DNA from: JBBPYR01 sp038199755
Lineage (GTDB): Bacteria; Chloroflexota; Ktedonobacteria; Ktedonobacterales; Ktedonobacteraceae
Assembly (NCBI GenBank): GCA_038199755.1
Contig: JBBPYR010000064.1
Coordinates: 1-13,574, forward strand
Direction of reading: 5' to 3'
DNA length: 13,574 bases
Position 1 is the first letter of the stretch. Each line of letters starts with the position of its first letter. A program made the translations under genes and the position numbers. Under the pieces are notes generated by a model that was given only the letters and a program-made list of their open reading frames with translations, did no database searches and was not told the DNA's origin. Positions 12,221 through 13,574 of the stretch are shown one piece after another.

Positions 12221-13423
12221 TCATGACTCAAGAATAGTTACATAGTTCGCGGGCAATGTGCAGTTAGCATACAGCTTTGTCAGCAGATCCTCTTGTGTTT
12301 GCACTGAAACTGACGAGGTGCCAGATGAACTGGGGCAACTCATGGTCAATACACGCGCACCCATCGCCAAATCCTGGCGGAGTGGCTTATCGTTGCCGCT
12401 GAGATCGAGTACCCCAATCGGCCAGCGTATGCCAGCGGAAAGAAAGTCTCGACCAGAAAAGAAGAAGAAAGGAATGTTATACTTTTTTGCCGTCACGACA
12501 TCGGTGATGAGTGTAATGATGTGCGAGGTCGCCACCACACGCGGATCGTAGGCGTTGAGGCCGCAACCAACAAAACAGCCTGTTCCCTCCACTACCCAGA
12601 GATACTTCCCCAACGCTCCACTGGCAAGATCAACATTGAATTGCTGTGCCCAGAAGACAAAAAGGCCATAGATACTATTGTCTGTACTGCTAGGATAGCC
12701 ATTATGCCACGTATCGATCAGTCCGAGTGTTTGTGTATGCCAGTTCCAGTTTCCCCCTGGATGCACCTTCGTGTTCATCGCAGCTTGCATCTGGTCAAGA
12801 TAGTGAACCTGGGCCAAAAGTGGCAAAATATCAATGCCGCCCACATGCGGGTCCAGTGAGCCGAGCAACACGGGAATGCCAGCGCGCACACTATGCATAG
12901 CGCGTTCGCACATATCATACCAGCGTGCAAACTGATCTGGTGGAATATACAGGAAAGCAACGCTTGGGTCTTGCTTCATCTCCTCATTCCCACATTGTAC
13001 GGCGTCCGCTCCACCCTGTGAGGCATCTTGTAGTGGCGTTGGATCGAAGAAATTCTTTACCGTGTTCGATGGCTGGCAAATGGTCAAGAGCACATGCATG
13101 CCTTGATTTTGAAAGTGCTGAATCGTATTCTGAAGGAGCTGGCCGGTCAAGTTGCCGGAGCCGCAACTGGCATACGCCAAGCGGAGCCAGGGAATATTCG
13201 GGTAAGGTGTCGTTCTGTCTCCCTGTACACCGCGAATCTTGCCGAACTGCGAGATAGCTGGCCGCTGCGCCATCTGAGATGTCGTAGCCCTTGTGGATAC
13301 TGCGGACGATGTGGTTGACGCAAACGCGCTATGAGGTGTTACACTGAGTACAAATACACTCAGGATAATACTGAGGCAAATAGTGAGCCAAAAAGTCCGT
13401 GGGTGCATAGGTTGTGCGTTCAT
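12221..13423 (-). CDS. Secreted protein, possible clan-A-like glycoside hydrolase
   Basis: A 400-residue exported protein with a signal peptide at 1-35 (hydrophobic core 12-28, cleavage after HSAFA). After a Ser/Thr linker (36-57) the domain looks like an alpha/beta barrel. IPWLRLAYASCG (77-88) and GMHVLLTICQPS (108-119) read as early strands, GADAVQCGNEEMKQD (138-152) ends a strand in Asn-Glu, GIPVLLGSLDPH (182-193) follows, and KYLWVVEGTGCF (273-284) ends a strand in Glu. In clan GH-A enzymes an Asn-Glu pair provides the acid/base and a later strand-end Glu the nucleophile; E147 and E279 would fit. This is structural inference without a family match. Several cysteines (87, 116, 144, 172, 283, 287, 363, 388) suggest disulfides. 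The start is the ATG at 13423 with an upstream GGGGGCGAGAG; the in-frame ATG at 13408 has no such site. The gene is monocistronic. Confidence 0.8.
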   Translation of the reverse strand: MNAQPMHPRTFWLTICLSIILSVFVLSVTPHSAFASTTSSAVSTRATTSQMAQRPAISQFGKIRGVQGDRTTPYPNIPWLRLAYASCGSGNLTGQLLQNTIQHFQNQGMHVLLTICQPSNTVKNFFDPTPLQDASQGGADAVQCGNEEMKQDPSVAFLYIPPDQFARWYDMCERAMHSVRAGIPVLLGSLDPHVGGIDILPLLAQVHYLDQMQAAMNTKVHPGGNWNWHTQTLGLIDTWHNGYPSSTDNSIYGLFVFWAQQFNVDLASGALGKYLWVVEGTGCFVGCGLNAYDPRVVATSHIITLITDVVTAKKYNIPFFFFSGRDFLSAGIRWPIGVLDLSGNDKPLRQDLAMGARVLTMSCPSSSGTSSVSVQTQEDLLTKLYANCTLPANYVTILES

Positions 13424-13501
13424 GAGTGTCTCTCGCCCCCTTTGAGATATAACAGGATCATGTACCGTCTTGAGTAGAGTAAATGGACGTGCTTATGAGT
13501 A

Positions 13502-13510
13502 AGTATAGCA
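13502..13510 (-). promoter_or_regulatory. Extended -10 promoter for the 13423 secreted-protein gene
   Basis: Minus-strand TGCTATACT, with a poor -35, lies about 80 bases before the ATG at 13423. A second extended -10, TGCTATGAT, lies about 20 bases further upstream, with TTGTCA 15 bp before it. Either or both could be used. Confidence 0.5.
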
Positions 13511-13574
13511 TGAAAAATCATAGCACGATATATATCCTGACAAAAATCAAATGAAGTAGTATGATACATTCATA

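Noticed and set aside
1..13574. CRISPR array, tRNA, rRNA, or phage/defence module
   Set aside because: No regularly spaced repeats, cloverleaf-like segments, rRNA motifs, or phage structural genes were seen; the faint baseplate-J-like resemblance in the kinase exterior is not evidence of a phage.

Overview
The window looks like a chromosomal stretch of a free-living, monoderm-like bacterium. My best guess is a Ktedonobacteria-type member of the Chloroflexota. This is inferred from the Hanks-type kinase with a large extracytoplasmic domain, several secreted proteins of 400-650 residues, an Uma2 nuclease gene, dispersed repeats with a CTGGYCCCTAC core and moderate GC. No rRNA or other marker gene is present to prove it. 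Promoters are SigA/sigma-70 like, and at least five carry an extended -10 (TGnTATACT or TGnTATGAT).

Layout. 1-204: foldback (MITE-like) element with perfect 45-bp terminal inverted repeats. 214-2160 (-): secreted 648-residue protein, probably a beta-propeller, preceded by an 11-bp-phased repeat block resembling a Pho box (2396-2450). 2546-3073 (+): Nudix hydrolase, convergent across a two-way terminator with class II fumarase fumC (3139-4557, -). 4707-5261 (+): DUF402 protein, followed at once by a small gene broken by two compensating frameshifts (5271-5504). 5699-6139 (+): aspartate 1-decarboxylase panD. 6362-6943 and 6943-7593 (+): an Uma2-family nuclease translationally coupled to recX, ending in a long terminator. 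7642-9750 (-): membrane Ser/Thr protein kinase. 9751-10545: long divergent intergenic region with the kinase promoter, a dispersed-repeat fragment, and a TTGACA-N17-TATGAT promoter whose spacer is filled by a near-perfect palindrome. 10546-11328 (+): single-pass membrane protein with an FG-GAP/VCBS-like calcium loop. 11469-11858 (-): small polytopic membrane protein. 11942-12174: nested inverted repeat. 12221-13423 (-): secreted protein that may be a clan-A glycoside hydrolase.

The genes do not form one pathway. fumC (TCA cycle) and panD (beta-alanine for pantothenate/CoA) are housekeeping. recX tunes RecA. The kinase and the divergent single-pass protein may form a surface-sensing pair, which is inference from position and topology only. 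The best leads for new biology are regulatory and structural: the palindrome-in-spacer promoter, the Pho-box-like array, the two foldback repeat families, and the undescribed secreted proteins. No CRISPR array, tRNA, rRNA, transposase gene, phage module or recognisable defence island is visible.
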